Shown here one piece after another: positions 1-8,491 of a DNA stretch of 64,000 nucleotides (position 1 is the stretch's first letter; each line of letters starts with the position of its first letter). The translations under genes and the position numbers were made by a program. Source of the stretch: Robiginitomaculum sp. (GTDB taxonomy: Bacteria; Pseudomonadota; Alphaproteobacteria; Caulobacterales; Maricaulaceae); contig WFUF01000002.1 of NCBI GenBank assembly GCA_015485155.1, positions 133,735 to 197,734 on the forward strand. Direction: 5' to 3'. The notes under the pieces are model-generated. The model had not been told where the DNA came from and ran no database searches. It was given only the letters and a program-made list of their open reading frames with translations.

Positions 1-385
1 ACAGATCATTGGGGAATTCCATATCGGCCTTGTCAATTTCATCAATCAGCAATACCGGGCGTTTTTCGGCAGCAAATGCTTCCCATAATTTGCCTTTGCG
101 AATGTAATTGCGCACGTCTTCGACCTTTGGATCGCCAAGCTGGCTGTCACGCAGGCGTGCTACAGCATCATACTCATAAAGCCCCTGAGCTGCCTTGGTG
201 GTGGACTTGATATGCCACTCGATCAGCTCCATTCCCATGGCTTTGGCTACTTCAATGGCCAACATGGTTTTACCTGTTCCAGGTTCACCCTTGATCAAAA
301 GCGGTCGCTCTAAAGTTACCGCTGCATTAACCGCAACAGACAGATCATCAGTAGAAATATAGTTTTTTGTACCTTCAAAACGCAT
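1..385 (-). CDS. MoxR-family AAA+ ATPase, N-terminal part (runs off window)
   Basis: The minus strand reads from an ATG at 383-385 through about 128 codons and leaves the window at position 1. I translated it by hand. It contains a Walker A motif, GEPGTGKT, near residues 33-40 and a Walker B motif, LLIDEID, close to the window edge. This is the MoxR branch of AAA+ ATPases. Members usually act as chaperones with a von Willebrand factor A-domain partner encoded next door, which would lie outside this window. The C-terminal half is not visible, so the subfamily cannot be fixed. Confidence 0.85.
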   Translation of the reverse strand, partial: MRFEGTKNYISTDDLSVAVNAAVTLERPLLIKGEPGTGKTMLAIEVAKAMGMELIEWHIKSTTKAAQGLYEYDAVARLRDSQLGDPKVEDVRNYIRKGKLWEAFAAEKRPVLLIDEIDKADMEFPNDL

Positions 386-549
386 TAGTTGATTCCATAT
401 TTTGAACAATCACTGTGTTTGGTACGAACTAGCAGAGCTTCGCGCAAGTTTTTAGCGCTCGTTAACCAACAAGGTTTAGATTATTTTTAGCAAGTTTGTA
501 CATAATCAGCCTTCGACCGATGTCGGGGTTTATTACGGAGGATAAGGCA

Positions 550-975
550 ATGCCTTTGAAATTATCTCTAAAGCCCGGTGAACGGTTCGTTTTGAATGGC
601 GCTGTTATTCAAAATGGTGAACGAAGGGCCAATCTGGTTTTACAAAATCGGGCCTCCGTTCTACGGGAAAAAGATATTATGCAGGAAGCTGAAGCGAATA
701 CGCCAGCCAAACGCATCTATTTCCCGGTTATGATGATGTATCTCGATTCCGAAGGAAACGAAGATATGTACAATGAGTTTGTGCTCAAAATGACGGAGTT
801 CATGGGCGCAATTAAAAACCCGGATATGCTCGCCGAATGCGTTGCGGTATCCCGGGATGTGATGGCGGGAAACTATTACCGGGCGCTGAATACGTGTCGC
901 AGGCTGATAGAATATGAACAAGAAAGACTGACACATGTCACTGAACGCATACCAAAAAGTATCCGAACGGGCTGA
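550..975 (+). CDS. flbT: Flagellin mRNA regulator FlbT
   Basis: The product is 141 residues and matches FlbT, which in Caulobacter binds the 5' region of flagellin mRNA and couples flagellin translation to hook assembly. It begins MPLKLSLKPGERF, the usual FlbT N-terminus. I chose the ATG at 550 because a GGAGG lies just upstream; an in-frame TTG at 496 would add an atypical leader. It shares 41 bp with flaF in another frame, so the two are probably translationally coupled. FlbT and FlaF are antagonistic flagellin regulators in Caulobacter. The flagellin genes are not in this window. Confidence 0.93.
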   Translation: MPLKLSLKPGERFVLNGAVIQNGERRANLVLQNRASVLREKDIMQEAEANTPAKRIYFPVMMMYLDSEGNEDMYNEFVLKMTEFMGAIKNPDMLAECVAVSRDVMAGNYYRALNTCRRLIEYEQERLTHVTERIPKSIRTG

Positions 976-1333
976 AAGTCCATCAAGTACCGAATACCGG
1001 CTGTTCGCCCAGGTGACCCGATCTTTGATGGACGCAAAGAATGCCGGTGATGAGGCGTTTTCTGCACTGGCAGAGGCCATAGACTGGAACCGGCGGGTTT
1101 GGGCCGCCATGGCGCTTGATTGTGCTCAGGAGGACAATGGCCTGCCGGACGCATTGCGCGCCGGGATCATTTCCTTATCCTTGTTCATTGGCCGCCATTC
1201 CTCAGTTGCGGTGCGAAATAGCGAGGAGGTGGACGTTCTGGTGGATTTGAACAAAACCATTATGCAAGGCCTTGCAGATCAACAACGCTTTGCGGCACAA
1301 AATACCGAGCAACCGATTTCCCAGGCGGTATAG
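935..1333 (+). CDS. flaF: Flagellar biosynthesis regulator FlaF
   Basis: This 132-residue protein resembles FlaF, a small cytoplasmic helical protein needed for flagellin synthesis and secretion in alphaproteobacteria. The core stretch with DWNRRVWAAMALDC near residues 50-63 and the LSLFIGRH segment are typical of the family. Its start lies inside the 3' end of flbT (41 bp overlap), which suggests co-expression in fixed ratio. Palindromic repeats follow 10 bp after the stop, and motE converges from the other side. Confidence 0.92.
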   Translation: MSLNAYQKVSERAESPSSTEYRLFAQVTRSLMDAKNAGDEAFSALAEAIDWNRRVWAAMALDCAQEDNGLPDALRAGIISLSLFIGRHSSVAVRNSEEVDVLVDLNKTIMQGLADQQRFAAQNTEQPISQAV

Positions 1334-1343
1334 TTTGAAATCC

Positions 1344-1440
1344 GTCCTTAAACTAGCGAAGCGATAGGACAGATACCCGTCCTCAAGTAGCGAAGCGATA
1401 GGACATTAAAAGAACTTCCCACTTTTGCTTGCAAATGCTT
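1344..1440 (+). repeat. Dispersed palindromic repeat, copy 1 (two hairpin units plus B block)
   Basis: Two hairpin units lie at 1344-1370 and 1379-1404. Each has outer arms GTCCT and AGGAC around a core containing TAGCGAAGCGATAG. They are followed at 1414-1440 by a B block whose core is CTTCCCACTTTTGC. The element fills the space between the convergent genes flaF and motE, and its last base is 2 bp from the motE stop codon. Related copies occur at 11239-11340, 30911-30962 and 61489-61615. It may act as a bidirectional 3' end or RNA-processing element. Confidence 0.85.
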
Positions 1441-1442
1441 GT

Positions 1443-2141
1443 TTAACCGTCTTTTACGTCATTGTTTGCAAGCAATGCCTCGACATTCTTCGGGCGGGCG
1501 AATTGCTCTGTCATCTTTATGGTCAAATTTGTTGCGCGCTGCGTATCCATTGCCGCCAGAATTTTGGCCATGGATTGAGGCTTCATGCGAGTGGCTACCT
1601 GCAGCAGCACCTTGTCGTCTAAGGTGTTAAAAATTACGGCTGCAGAGCGGGGCTTCATGGTTTCATAGGTTTTAACCACTTGTCGGACACGGGCTTCTTC
1701 CAACTCGTCCAATTGGCCAATACGCTCGTCATATTTGGCAATGGCAGCTTCGATTTGCTCCAGACGCTCATCGAGTTTGGCCTCTGATAGCAATACCACT
1801 GCCTCGCGGGTTTTTAAGTCCCGTTCCCGGCTGTCAAGCTCTTCCCGCCGTTCTGAAAGTCGCATGACAACCCGCAATTCCTGTTCGCTTAGCCCAACTT
1901 GTTCGGCAAACCCGGGGGTTTTACAGGTTTCTGCAACGGGTTCTGGTTCTTCTGTGATGTCAGGCATTTTTTTTGCAGGTTTTGACTCTTTGTGTTTTGA
2001 TGCCTTTTCCTTGCTGGCAGCAGCAAAGGCTGGTTTTGCCGGGTCAAGCGCCATAAGAATTTCATTTGAAATGGACAAGGCTTTAAGCGCTGCCAGACCA
2101 ATTGCTAGAATTGCCAATACTGCAAATAAACGAATTGTCAT
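1443..2141 (-). CDS. MotE-like flagellar protein with MgtE-N/FliG-like domain
   Basis: The 232-residue protein has one N-terminal membrane segment (residues about 3-22), a charged Lys/Glu-rich linker, a long coiled coil (about 95-150) and a C-terminal MgtE_N/FliG-like helical repeat containing MKPRSAAVIFNTLDD. This architecture matches MotE, the periplasmic chaperone for the motor protein MotC in Rhizobiales, and related proteins encoded beside fliM in Caulobacterales. It is the last gene of the fliL-fliM-DUF6468-motE block. I chose the ATG at 2141, with AGGA upstream, over the overlapping TTG at 2144. The gene assignment is firm; the exact role here is inferred. Confidence 0.8.
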   Translation of the reverse strand: MTIRLFAVLAILAIGLAALKALSISNEILMALDPAKPAFAAASKEKASKHKESKPAKKMPDITEEPEPVAETCKTPGFAEQVGLSEQELRVVMRLSERREELDSRERDLKTREAVVLLSEAKLDERLEQIEAAIAKYDERIGQLDELEEARVRQVVKTYETMKPRSAAVIFNTLDDKVLLQVATRMKPQSMAKILAAMDTQRATNLTIKMTEQFARPKNVEALLANNDVKDG

Positions 2142-2144
2142 CAA

Positions 2145-2531
2145 CTATCCTGCTCTTTTTAGGCGATCCATAATACCAGATGCGCTGACTGTCGTGGCCG
2201 CGGGAACGGAAGGGTTGTTGTGGCTATTGCCAGCAGCGGGAATACGCCCCATTCTTGGAGGCGTTGTTGGTCGTGCCAGCTTGTTTTGCAGGGACTTTGC
2301 CTCAATGATCCTGGCTTCCAGGTCCTGTCCGACCTGCTCGGCGGATGACCGCAAATTCGTGATACACTGCTCAGCCTGCAAGGTAGCCTGCACCATGTCT
2401 GAAATAGATTGCCGGACACCGTCCTGTCCGGAACGAAGAGCCTTTAGCTTTCTATCTAAAATGAAGCAATAACAAATAGTTATGACCAATAACAGGCTCA
2501 TCAAAATCTCAAATCCAAGGGAAACACTCAT
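2145..2531 (-). CDS. DUF6468 flagellar-cluster membrane protein
   Basis: This 128-residue protein has one transmembrane segment near the N-terminus (residues about 5-25, ending CYCFILDRKLKAL). A coiled-coil region follows with heptad-like spacing (about 35-90), then a Pro/Asn-rich tail. It corresponds to DUF6468, a family found in alphaproteobacterial flagellar clusters between fliM and the MotE-like gene. Its stop codon abuts the start region of the downstream motE-like gene, so the two are co-translated. The molecular function is unknown. Confidence 0.75.
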   Translation of the reverse strand: MSVSLGFEILMSLLLVITICYCFILDRKLKALRSGQDGVRQSISDMVQATLQAEQCITNLRSSAEQVGQDLEARIIEAKSLQNKLARPTTPPRMGRIPAAGNSHNNPSVPAATTVSASGIMDRLKRAG

Positions 2532-2535
2532 AAAA

Positions 2536-3708
2536 TCACTCCATTATCTTTTTGACCATTTCCGGGGATGTCAATGAACTGGCCATTCGTACAGCCACAT
2601 GATGCCCCATCCGTCCAATCTTTCCGGAACCGACAGGAATATTGCCGCAACGGATTGAGACTTCACTGTCCGGCGTAGCGTTTAACATGATCGTATCGCC
2701 GACTTTTAAGTTAAGCACTTTGGAAAGTGGAGCCTGATGTTCATCTAGAACCGCTTGCACGTCAATTCCGGTAGACCACAATTGCGAAGCAAGGTGGCTT
2801 TCCCAGATGTTATCGCGCCCAAACTTTTCCCCCATGAATTGCTGCAACAGCATTTTGCGGATCGGCTCCAGTGTCGAATAGGGTAGCATTAGCTCAATGC
2901 GACCGCCACGATCCTCCATATCAATACGCAAGCGCACTAGAATGGCAGCGTTTGCAGGCCTGGCAATGGCTGCGAACCTAGGATTGGTTTCAATCCGGTC
3001 CAAAGTAAAATCCACCTGGGTCAACGGGGCGAAGGCACGCTGGGCATCTTCGAGTACTACGCGGATCATACGCTGTACCAATTGGCGTTCAATGGTGGTA
3101 TAGGGTCGGCCTTCAACACGCATGGCCGAGGTGCCACGATGACCGCCCAGCAACACGTCCACAATCGAATATATCAGGTTGGAGTCAACTGTCAGCAATC
3201 CAAAATTATCTAATTGTTCAGCGCGGAAAACCGCCAGAATTGCCGGTAATGGAATGGAATTCAAATAGTCTCCAAATCTGATGGATGAGATATTATCAAG
3301 GCTCACCTCCACATTGTCAGATGTGAAATTGCGCAATGAAGTGGTCATCATTCTAACCAGACGGTCAAACACCACCTCAAGCATGGGCAGGCGCTCATAA
3401 GAGACCAGCCCGCTGTCAATGATGGCGCGGATGCCACTATCGCCCTGATGTTCATCTTCGCTACCATCAAAGCCCAGAAGATTATCGATTTCATCCTGAT
3501 TCAATATGCGTTCAGAACCGGGCCCTTCAACGGCAGGGTCAATAGCAGCATCACCATCATCGCCGACCATGGCTTCCCATTCTGCGGCAAAAGCATCATC
3601 ATTGCCCGTTGCTCCACCGCTTTCCTGATCGTCGGAGGCATCGACCTCGCCATTGGCTTCAGCCTCCCATGCCGCCATCATTGCTTCTTGATCTGTATCG
3701 CCAGCCAT
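2536..3708 (-). CDS. fliM: Flagellar motor switch protein FliM
   Basis: The 390-residue protein is FliM, the C-ring switch component that binds phosphorylated CheY. The CheY-binding motif DEIDNLLGF lies near residues 72-80. The CheC-like middle domain follows, and a C-terminal SpoA domain carries VGDTIMLN. The region before the CheY-binding motif is unusual: about 70 acidic residues with two short WEA repeats (AAWEAEA and AEWEAMV), whereas in enterobacterial FliM the motif is at the extreme N-terminus. It lies between fliL and the DUF6468 gene with 1-4 bp spacing. Confidence 0.96.
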   Translation of the reverse strand: MAGDTDQEAMMAAWEAEANGEVDASDDQESGGATGNDDAFAAEWEAMVGDDGDAAIDPAVEGPGSERILNQDEIDNLLGFDGSEDEHQGDSGIRAIIDSGLVSYERLPMLEVVFDRLVRMMTTSLRNFTSDNVEVSLDNISSIRFGDYLNSIPLPAILAVFRAEQLDNFGLLTVDSNLIYSIVDVLLGGHRGTSAMRVEGRPYTTIERQLVQRMIRVVLEDAQRAFAPLTQVDFTLDRIETNPRFAAIARPANAAILVRLRIDMEDRGGRIELMLPYSTLEPIRKMLLQQFMGEKFGRDNIWESHLASQLWSTGIDVQAVLDEHQAPLSKVLNLKVGDTIMLNATPDSEVSIRCGNIPVGSGKIGRMGHHVAVRMASSLTSPEMVKKIME

Positions 3709-3709
3709 A

Positions 3710-4261
3710 TTAGTTCACCAACAGTTTTTCAATCAATACATCGTTCACATGTGCCGGAGCCACCGCCAGATTGACCCGGCGCAATAATTCCAGGCGCAAT
3801 CGGTAATTACCGGCAGAGCCTTTAATGTCTTCTACGCGCAATTCACGCAAAAATGCCTGATATTGGTCGACTACCCTTGGCAGCAATACGTCTAACTGGT
3901 GGATAGTGTCCTCGTCAGGAACCTCTAACTGCATGGTAATTTGCAACACCAATTGCTCGCCATCTTCTTCACCGGCGATATTAACCAGAATATCCGGCAT
4001 TTGGTAAAAAATGGGCACTTCAGCCGAGGCATGCTCTTTTTCATCTGTGGCAGCTTCAATCGGATTGCCGTTTTCATCAAGAGCCACTTCTTCTTTGCCG
4101 CCTCCCATAAACATCAGACCACCGGCAATTGCCGCCAATAGGACAATTACTGCTGGTAAAACAATGAAAAGTAATAGCTTCTTCTTTGATTTTTGTGGAG
4201 CTTCTTCGCCGTCTACACCTTCATCGTCTTCATCATTTTCAACTTCAGTCTCTTCAGCCAT
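3710..4261 (-). CDS. fliL: Flagellar basal body-associated protein FliL
   Basis: This 183-residue protein has an acidic cytoplasmic N-terminus, one transmembrane segment (VLLAAIAGGLMF region, about residues 38-58) and a periplasmic FliL domain ending in ALVN-like residues. FliL stabilises the stator around the motor and is essential for rotation in Caulobacter. I chose the ATG at 4261 because GGAG lies 7 bases upstream; an in-frame ATG at 4273 lacks a good site. It heads the fliL-fliM-DUF6468-motE operon, with a CtrA-like half site about 50 bp upstream. Confidence 0.93.
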   Translation of the reverse strand: MAEETEVENDEDDEGVDGEEAPQKSKKKLLLFIVLPAVIVLLAAIAGGLMFMGGGKEEVALDENGNPIEAATDEKEHASAEVPIFYQMPDILVNIAGEEDGEQLVLQITMQLEVPDEDTIHQLDVLLPRVVDQYQAFLRELRVEDIKGSAGNYRLRLELLRRVNLAVAPAHVNDVLIEKLLVN

Positions 4262-4310
4262 ATGGGACTCCATGTTTATAAAAACAGGTTTTCTCTATTT
4301 ATGAAGATTT

Positions 4311-4318
4311 ATGGTTAA
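4311..4318 (-). promoter_or_regulatory. CtrA half-site TTAACCAT upstream of fliL
   Basis: The minus strand reads TTAACCAT at 4318-4311, about 50 bp before the fliL start. Class II flagellar operons, including fliLM, are CtrA-dependent in Caulobacter, and this octamer is the half-site enriched at CtrA promoters. Only one half is convincing here. Confidence 0.45.
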
Positions 4319-4481
4319 GGAGGCGTTGCGTTTTTGCCGCCACATGGTGATTTGCCAAAATATTTGTCAGCGGCAAATCAAGTGGAATTTCCTGCCGGGT
4401 ACCCGGTCACTGCTTGCCGGGTTTGGGAGAATTTTTGTCGTTACCTGGCAGTAACCTGTTGAAAATACTTGGTTTTGCTTG

Positions 4482-4497
4482 TGGCACATAGCCTGCA
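4482..4497 (+). promoter_or_regulatory. Sigma-54 promoter of the flgF operon
   Basis: TGGCAC followed by five bases and CTGCA gives the invariant GG (4483-4484), ten bases and GC (4495-4496) of a -24/-12 promoter. It stands 68 bp before flgF on the same strand. Rod and ring genes in Caulobacter are class III, sigma-54 and FlbD dependent, so both position and sequence fit. Confidence 0.75.
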
Positions 4498-4564
4498 AGG
4501 CCAAAGGGTGCAAAGGGCAAACAGGCGTAAATCGCACTCACTGATCGGCAAAAGGCTGTAAACT

Positions 4565-5302
4565 ATGGAAAATGCAATGATGGTGGCACTGTCTCGGCAA
4601 GTAACCTTGCGCCGGGAATTATCCATTACCGCCAATAATCTGGCAAATATGTCAACTACCGGCTTTAAGGTCGAAAAATTATTGCTTGCATCCAATGAGG
4701 GCAAAACCGCCAGTCACAGTGACGGGCCAAGAAAAATATCATTTGCCAATGACTGGGGCGTAGCAAGGGATTTTTCTGATGGGGTTATTGAAAACACTGA
4801 TCGGCCTTTGGATATGGCTTTAAGCGGTAAGGGCTTTTTTGTTGTGGAGACCCCGGAAGGGGACCGTTACACCCGCGATGGTCGTTTTACGGTTGATGAG
4901 ACGGGCAGTTTAAGCACTGCCGATGGCATGGAAGTTCTTGATGAAACCGGTGCGCCTGTTCTGCTTGATGCCAATGGAGGTGCTCCGAAAATTGATCGCA
5001 AAGGCGTAATAACCGTTGACGGGCAGGAAGTGGCAAGGCTGAAAATCGTGGACTTTGATGACAAGGGCGCTCTTTCCAAAGATGGCTATGCTAGGTTTGT
5101 CGCACCTGCAGATGCCGTGCCGCAAATTGTTGAAAACCCCACAGTCATGCAAGGGTTTCTAGAGCGTTCCAATGTGGTTGCAATTTTGGAGATCAACCGG
5201 ATGATTGAGGTTAACAGGGCCTATCAGGCCGTGAGCAGCATGCTCAAAAAACAAGAAGATACCAGCAAGCAGGCTATTCAGCGCCTGGGCCGGGTCGGAT
5301 AG
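4565..5302 (+). CDS. flgF: Flagellar proximal rod protein FlgF
   Basis: This 245-residue rod protein has the N-terminal flagellar rod motif (VTLRRELSITANNLANMSTTGFK, abbreviated core NNLANMSTTGFK, about residues 23-34). The FlgE/F/G-like beta domain contains LDMALSGKGFFVVETP, and the C-terminal helix ends MIEVNRAYQAVSSML. It forms the proximal rod in the periplasm. It is the first gene of the flgF-flgG-flgA-flgH operon, 22 bp before flgG. A sigma-54 promoter lies upstream. Confidence 0.95.
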   Translation: MENAMMVALSRQVTLRRELSITANNLANMSTTGFKVEKLLLASNEGKTASHSDGPRKISFANDWGVARDFSDGVIENTDRPLDMALSGKGFFVVETPEGDRYTRDGRFTVDETGSLSTADGMEVLDETGAPVLLDANGGAPKIDRKGVITVDGQEVARLKIVDFDDKGALSKDGYARFVAPADAVPQIVENPTVMQGFLERSNVVAILEINRMIEVNRAYQAVSSMLKKQEDTSKQAIQRLGRVG

Positions 5303-5324
5303 ATTAGTATCAGGGAGATTTATC

Positions 5325-6113
5325 ATGCGTGCACTTAATACCGCAGCTACCGGAATGTTGGCTCAACAGCTAAATGTGGAGGTTATCTCCAATAATATAG
5401 CCAATATGAATACGACGGCGTTCAAAAAACAACGGGCCGAGTTTCAGGATCTGATTTATCAAAGTGTAGAGCGGCAGGGGATAAATTCCTCAGATGCCGG
5501 AACCGTGGTGCCAACAGGAGTTCAGGTTGGGCTGGGGGTAAAGGCAGGTTCGGTTTATCGGATTACCGAACAGGGCAATTTGACACAAACCGGAAATCAG
5601 TTCGATCTGGCGATTGCCGGTGATGGTTATTTTCGGATTCAGCTCCCCACTGGTGAAGATGCCTATACCCGTGCCGGGAATTTTGCCTTGGGGCCGGATG
5701 GGCAGTTTTTGACCGAAGACGGTTATGTGGTTTCTCCGGGTATAACTGTTCCACAAGATGCAATTGATATTGTGATTTCACAGCAGGGACAGGTACAGGT
5801 TCTGTCCCCTGGACAGACCGCTCCGCAGATTATCGGGCAGTTTGAACTGGCTACTTTTTTCAATCAGGCTGGTCTGGATCCACAAGGCGACAATCTGTTT
5901 CTTGAGTCGGCAGCTTCGGGGCCAGCTAATCTTGGCACTCCTGGCATTAATGGCTTCGGGCGAATTACACAGGGCTTTATCGAGGCATCCAATGTTAATG
6001 CTGTTCAAGAAATTACCGCGCTGATTCAAGCGCAAAGAGCCTATGAGATGAACTCAAAGGTTATTTCAGCTGCGGATGAAATGTTATCAACCAGTGCCAA
6101 TTTAAGGCGATAG
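5325..6113 (+). CDS. flgG: Flagellar distal rod protein FlgG
   Basis: The 262-residue protein is a full-length FlgG. It begins MRALNTAATGMLAQQLNVEV and carries the rod signature NNIANMNTTAFKKQRAEFQD. It ends with the conserved helix IQAQRAYEMNSKVISAADEM. FlgG builds the distal rod that passes through the P and L rings, encoded by flgI and flgH in this window. A GGGAG ribosome-binding site precedes the ATG. The gene lies 9 bp before flgA. Confidence 0.97.
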   Translation: MRALNTAATGMLAQQLNVEVISNNIANMNTTAFKKQRAEFQDLIYQSVERQGINSSDAGTVVPTGVQVGLGVKAGSVYRITEQGNLTQTGNQFDLAIAGDGYFRIQLPTGEDAYTRAGNFALGPDGQFLTEDGYVVSPGITVPQDAIDIVISQQGQVQVLSPGQTAPQIIGQFELATFFNQAGLDPQGDNLFLESAASGPANLGTPGINGFGRITQGFIEASNVNAVQEITALIQAQRAYEMNSKVISAADEMLSTSANLRR

Positions 6114-6122
6114 GAAATATTA

Positions 6123-7118
6123 ATGTCCCGTCAATCTGATTATATGCGATATCGAAGAACATTTGGCATTATTGCTTTGGCACTGCTGTTGATTGTAGTT
6201 TCTGCCTCACTTGTTTTTGCTGCAGATAGGGAACAACACTCAACGGAGCCACTGCAATTGCGCCCTTCCATCAAAGTGGATGGCGAGCAGATATTATTTG
6301 ATGATCTGTTTACAAATGCCGGTGATCTGGCCGAAAAATTTGTGGCAAATGCACCTTATCCAGGTCGGCAACTTAGTTTGAACCCTGTAGCCATTGCGCA
6401 AATTGCCGCAAGAAATGGCCGGGTATGGCATAATTCAACCGGTGCAAAGAGAATTTTGGTCAAACGTTCCGGTCGCAGATTAGGCCAGCAGGAATTAAGC
6501 GAGTTAATTTTGATGGAATTGGCTCAAAGAGGCTATGAGCAAAACTACGAATTACTGGTAAGCACTGGTTCGGCCGGTATTTATGTTCCGACGACCGGTA
6601 TAAGCATGTGGACGATTGAGGATTTGAATTTTGACCCAGGAAGTGGAAGGTTTGTCGCCTCGATTTTGCCTTTCCCGGGTGCTCCGCTTGCAATATTGCG
6701 TGGACGGGCCTGGCCAACAATCAAAGTACCTACCCTGAAGCAAAGTATTCACGCCGGCGAACTTATCTCGGCCAGTGATCTTGCATGGAGTGATGTCCGT
6801 GCCGCCCGGCTTGGACAAAAGCCAATACTGAAATTTGAAGACATAGTAGGCAAGATTGCCACCCGCACATTACAGCCCAACCGGGTTTTGCAATCCCGTG
6901 ATGTGCAGGTTCCTCATGCGGTGACCAAGGGTGAAATGATCACCATCAGCTATGAGATGCCGGGCTTGCGCCTGACAGCCAGGGGCAAGGTTTTGGCCAA
7001 TGCCGGAACTGGTGATGTGGTTAGGGCAGTAAATTTATCTTCGAGCCGTACCATTGATGTAAGCATAACCGGCCCCGGGCAAGCGGTGGCAATAACAACA
7101 AGTAATCTGGGTGGATAG
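6123..7118 (+). CDS. flgA: Flagella basal body P-ring formation protein FlgA
   Basis: This 331-residue protein starts with a cleavable signal peptide (hydrophobic segment about residues 13-32, ending SLVFA). The FlgA SAF-type domain is in the C-terminal half, with the pattern KATRTLQPNRVLQ and GDVVRAVNLSSSR. FlgA is the periplasmic chaperone for P-ring assembly by FlgI. The N-terminal half is longer than in enterobacterial FlgA, as is usual in Caulobacterales. It lies between flgG (9 bp) and flgH (3 bp). Confidence 0.9.
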   Translation: MSRQSDYMRYRRTFGIIALALLLIVVSASLVFAADREQHSTEPLQLRPSIKVDGEQILFDDLFTNAGDLAEKFVANAPYPGRQLSLNPVAIAQIAARNGRVWHNSTGAKRILVKRSGRRLGQQELSELILMELAQRGYEQNYELLVSTGSAGIYVPTTGISMWTIEDLNFDPGSGRFVASILPFPGAPLAILRGRAWPTIKVPTLKQSIHAGELISASDLAWSDVRAARLGQKPILKFEDIVGKIATRTLQPNRVLQSRDVQVPHAVTKGEMITISYEMPGLRLTARGKVLANAGTGDVVRAVNLSSSRTIDVSITGPGQAVAITTSNLGG

Positions 7119-7121
7119 ATC

Positions 7122-7844
7122 ATGAAGAAATTATTTTTGATTACAGTATTGGCAATGCCATTGGCAGGGTGTGGAACCATAGACAGAATTAAGAATATCG
7201 GAAAGGCACCGGATCTTTCTCCGATGGAGAACCCGGCAAAAGTCTATGGCAAGCGTCCGGTGGTAATGCCAATGCCTGCCCCGCAGGCGCAGGAAAATCA
7301 GGCAAATTCCTTGTGGCGCAATGGTGCTAGAACTTTTTTCAATGATCAGCGAGCCAATAATATCGGCGATATATTGACGGTTTCCATTGATATTTCGGAC
7401 TCGGCAAGCGTCAATAATACCACCGAACGCACTCGCAGCAGTGCCGAGGATTCAGATCTGACCAATTTCTTTGGACTGGAAAATTATCTCGGGCAAATTA
7501 CTCCGGGATCGGTTACCTCATTGGGTTCGACCAGTTCAAACAGAGGTGCGGGAAGTGTGGCTCGCTCTGAGGCTATCAATCTGACCGTGGCGGCAGTGGT
7601 TACGCAAGTTCTACCCAATGGCAATCTGGTGATCGCCGGTCGGCAGGAGGTACGGATCAATCACGAAGTACGTGATCTTCTGGTGTCGGGCATGGTGCGA
7701 CCGCAGGATATTTCTTCAAGTAATGTAATTGCTCATACGCAAATTGCCGAGGCCAGAATTTCCTATGGCGGACGCGGAGTTATTTCCGATGCACAAAACC
7801 CAAGATTTGGTCAGGAATTATACGACATTATTTTCCCATTTTAG
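7122..7844 (+). CDS. flgH: Flagellar L-ring lipoprotein FlgH
   Basis: The 240-residue product has a lipoprotein signal with lipobox LAGC (Cys at about residue 17) and the FlgH core, including SLWRNGARTFFNDQRANNIGDIL. The conserved C-terminal part contains RPQDISSSNVI and YGGRGVISDAQNPRFGQ. It forms the outer-membrane L ring. It is the last gene of the flgFGAH operon. Its 3' end overlaps the end of the convergent msrQ by 17 bp. Confidence 0.96.
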   Translation: MKKLFLITVLAMPLAGCGTIDRIKNIGKAPDLSPMENPAKVYGKRPVVMPMPAPQAQENQANSLWRNGARTFFNDQRANNIGDILTVSIDISDSASVNNTTERTRSSAEDSDLTNFFGLENYLGQITPGSVTSLGSTSSNRGAGSVARSEAINLTVAAVVTQVLPNGNLVIAGRQEVRINHEVRDLLVSGMVRPQDISSSNVIAHTQIAEARISYGGRGVISDAQNPRFGQELYDIIFPF

Positions 7845-8472
7845 GGCCAGTATCCATTGATAGTAATCTTCGCGCTGGTAACCATTTGGCTATGCGCCAG
7901 CCAAGTAATATCAGTAAAACACCCAAATGCAGCCATGGGCCGGGCTGATTGCCTCTGGTCATGAAAAAATAATGCAATACCGCCAAGAACGCGATGGCAT
8001 AAATCAACTTATGTAATTGTGCCCATTTCTTTGGCCCCATGCGCCGGATCATGGCATTGGTTGAGGTAAGAGCCAGCGGGATAAGCAATAGAAAAGCAGT
8101 CATGCCAAGTGTAATATAGGTGCGCTTTGCTATGTCTTTGAGCAGTGCAGGGATTGAGAACAACAGGTCCATGCCAAAATAAGAAACCAGATGCACGCTT
8201 GCATAAAAAAATGCAAACAATCCAACCATGCGACGCAATCTGGTGATCGCAGGCCATCTGGTAATATCGCGTATTGGTGTAATCATCAGTGTCAGTAACA
8301 AGAGTTTAAGGGCGCTATCTCCCAGAAACCGGTTGCTAGCTTCGATGGGGTTGGCTCCCAGTGCTCCTGTCTTGCCCATGAACAATAAGCCCCATTGCCA
8401 AAACAGCCACAACAAAGGCGTTAGCATGGCAATAAACACCAGCGGTTTTAGCAATGGTTTTATGTTTGCCAC
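7828..8472 (-). CDS. msrQ: Heme b membrane subunit MsrQ
   Basis: This 214-residue integral membrane protein has about six hydrophobic segments and belongs to the ferric-reductase-like transmembrane family. It matches MsrQ (YedZ), which passes electrons from the quinone pool to the periplasmic molybdoenzyme MsrP. Histidines in YASVHLVSY and WAQLHKLIY are likely heme ligands. The start appears to be GTG at 8472, just after msrP (19 bp), so the pair is an operon. Its stop lies inside the end of flgH on the opposite strand. Confidence 0.93.
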   Translation of the reverse strand: MANIKPLLKPLVFIAMLTPLLWLFWQWGLLFMGKTGALGANPIEASNRFLGDSALKLLLLTLMITPIRDITRWPAITRLRRMVGLFAFFYASVHLVSYFGMDLLFSIPALLKDIAKRTYITLGMTAFLLLIPLALTSTNAMIRRMGPKKWAQLHKLIYAIAFLAVLHYFFMTRGNQPGPWLHLGVLLILLGWRIAKWLPARRLLSMDTGPKMGK

Positions 8473-8491
8473 TATGGAAGTCCTGAAATTC

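Noticed and set aside
496-549. Longer FlbT starting at TTG 496
   Set aside because: The extra residues are not FlbT-like and a GGAGG site points to the ATG at 550.
661-1154. Open frames on the minus strand across flbT and flaF
   Set aside because: They are antisense to two well-recognised genes and show no family similarity or ribosome sites.
1344-1404. Possible CRISPR array from the adjacent repeat units
   Set aside because: Only two units occur per site, with spacers of 8-10 bases and no cas genes. The same units occur at distant loci, so this is a dispersed repeat.
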